Below, one piece after another: positions 4,690 through 5,936 of a stretch of DNA of 5,936 nt. This DNA comes from Oleiagrimonas sp035690885 (lineage in GTDB: Bacteria > Pseudomonadota > Gammaproteobacteria > Xanthomonadales > Rhodanobacteraceae). The notes beneath the pieces were generated by a model. The model had not been told where the DNA came from and searched no databases. It worked only from the letters and a program-made list of their open reading frames with translations. Position 1 is the stretch's first letter. Every line of letters starts with the position of its first letter. The position numbers and the translations under genes are program-made. Location: the NCBI GenBank assembly GCA_035690885.1, contig DASSKC010000158.1, positions 1 through 5,936 of the forward strand, in the 5' to 3' direction.

Positions 4690-5936
4690 ATGAGGACCAG
4701 GATTCTGCCGTATTGCATTGCCGTGGCCGTTGCCGGTAGCGCGCTGTTTTCGACCGGCGTGGCCGCGTGGCCGAGCGCGCCGGATACCGGCGCACAGTCG
4801 AGCGACACAAGCCAGTCGCAGCTACCGGCGTCAGCCAGTTCGTCGCCGCCGTCGGCGCAGCTGGGCACCATCATCGTCACCGCCAACAAGCGCAGTCAGG
4901 CGCTCGAGGATGTGCCGATGGCGGTCACGGCGTTGCCCGGCTACCAGCTCGATCGCGCCAGCGCTTTCAGTTTTTCCGATTACGCCAGCCGGGTGCCGGG
5001 CCTGAACCTCATTTCCAGTGGCGAGGGCCACACCCAGCTGGTGCTGCGCGGCGTGACCTCGGGCAGCACGCAGCCGAACGCAACGGTCGGTACCTACATC
5101 GATGGCGTGCCGTACGGGTCGAGCACGGTGTATGCCCTGGGCAGCATCCTGACGCCGGACATCGACCCGGCCGATCTCAAGCGGATCGAGGTGCTGCGCG
5201 GTCCGCAGGGCACCTTGTACGGCTCCAACACTCTGGGCGGCCTGATCAAGTTCGTGACCACGCCACCCGATACCAGTCACGCCGCGGCGCGCGTGAAAGT
5301 GGGGTACCGCAGCATCGAGGGCGGTGGTGCGGGATTCGCTACCCACGCCATGGTCAACGTGCCGTTGAAGAAGGACGAGCTGGGTCTGCGCGTCAACGCC
5401 TATCATCGCGATGATCCCGGTTACATCGACAACGTTGCCACCGGACAATCGGACGTCAATCAGGCGGATGTCGATGGTGCGCGGGCACAGTTGCTGTGGA
5501 CGCCATCGGATGCGTTCTCGGCGCGCTTGTGGGCGCTGGCACAAAACCTCGACAGCGACGGTCTGGCCAACCAGGGCGTGGACGTGAGTGCGGGGACCCT
5601 GAAACCGATTTACGGCGATCTCAAGCGCAGCCATCCCCCGAGTACGGGCCTGTTCAAGCTCAAGTACCGGCTCTACGCCTTGTCGCTCAATGCCGATCTG
5701 GGTTGGGCATCGCTGGTGTCGGTGAGCAGCTACAGCACGTTGCGCATGAACATGGTCAAGGATGTGACCACGGCATTCGGGCCGATTCTGGGGCCGGCCC
5801 TGGGTGTGCCCGGTGCCGGGTTCTCGTTGCACAAGCCGGTGTCGATGGACAAGTACACGCAGGAATTGCGCCTGCAATCGAGTGGCGAGCGCGAGGTGGA
5901 GTGGCGCGCCGGTATCTACTACACCCATGAGCGCAG
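4690..5936 (+). CDS. TonB-dependent outer-membrane receptor (partial, right end cut)
   Basis: TonB-dependent receptors bring scarce ligands across the outer membrane using energy passed by TonB-ExbB-ExbD. The frame stays open to the window edge, giving 415 complete codons of a protein that usually has about 650-900 residues. Seen: a signal peptide (MRTR, a hydrophobic core, likely cut after GVAA at residue 26), a Ser/Pro/Gln-rich linker (about 28-56), a TonB-box-like GTIIVTANKRS (59-69), and a plug domain (about 73-195) with VPGLNL, LVLRGV, VGTYIDGVPYG and DLKRIEVLRGPQGTLYGSN (162-180). The beta barrel then begins, with alternating strands such as ARVKVGYRSI, LGLRVNAYHRDD and ARAQLLWTP, and later QELRLQSSGEREVEWRAGIYYTHE. 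The long extracellular loops cannot be assigned a ligand; iron chelates, plant or polymer fragments and other compounds all remain possible. It has its own promoter and follows a PuuP-like permease. Confidence 0.95.
   Translation, partial: MRTRILPYCIAVAVAGSALFSTGVAAWPSAPDTGAQSSDTSQSQLPASASSSPPSAQLGTIIVTANKRSQALEDVPMAVTALPGYQLDRASAFSFSDYASRVPGLNLISSGEGHTQLVLRGVTSGSTQPNATVGTYIDGVPYGSSTVYALGSILTPDIDPADLKRIEVLRGPQGTLYGSNTLGGLIKFVTTPPDTSHAAARVKVGYRSIEGGGAGFATHAMVNVPLKKDELGLRVNAYHRDDPGYIDNVATGQSDVNQADVDGARAQLLWTPSDAFSARLWALAQNLDSDGLANQGVDVSAGTLKPIYGDLKRSHPPSTGLFKLKYRLYALSLNADLGWASLVSVSSYSTLRMNMVKDVTTAFGPILGPALGVPGAGFSLHKPVSMDKYTQELRLQSSGEREVEWRAGIYYTHER

Noticed and set aside
4831..5928. 365-residue minus-strand open frame opposite the receptor gene
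   Set aside because: The plus strand here carries an unambiguous plug domain; the antisense translation is His/Gln/Arg-rich without motifs.

Overview
The window looks like chromosomal DNA of a GC-rich gammaproteobacterium, most likely a xanthomonad relative (Rhodanobacteraceae or Xanthomonadaceae). Three things point there: GC-rich genes with strong G/C third-position use, the conserved dnaX-ybaB-recR gene order, and a pair of REP units that begin with the GTAG tetranucleotide and carry a hairpin. This placement is inference from sequence style, not from a search.

All five genes lie on the + strand. Positions 116-3018 hold the replication and recombination block: dnaX (tau subunit of the DNA polymerase III clamp loader), ybaB/ebfC (nucleoid-associated protein, joined to dnaX by a 4-base ATGA overlap) and recR (RecFOR recombination mediator). 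A 252-base gap separates ybaB from recR. It contains a facing pair of REP units with a perfect 25-bp inverted repeat, plus smaller repeats.

Positions 3019-3185 hold a compact nested inverted-repeat element (3046-3112) and a 22-bp near-perfect palindrome that may be an operator. Then follows an APC-superfamily permease resembling PuuP (3186-4550), closed by a clear rho-independent terminator. After it comes an AT-rich promoter region with a consensus -35 box and an operator-like palindrome over the -10 region. This promoter drives a TonB-dependent outer-membrane receptor that runs off the right end (4690 to beyond 5936).

Functionally the left half is housekeeping. The right half could be a two-membrane uptake pair: the receptor crossing the outer membrane and the permease the inner one. 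The terminator and separate promoter mean the two are not simply co-transcribed, and no substrate can be read from the sequence. I see no CRISPR array, tRNA, rRNA, insertion sequence, phage gene or defence system. The least explained parts are the non-coding repeats and palindromes rather than any gene.
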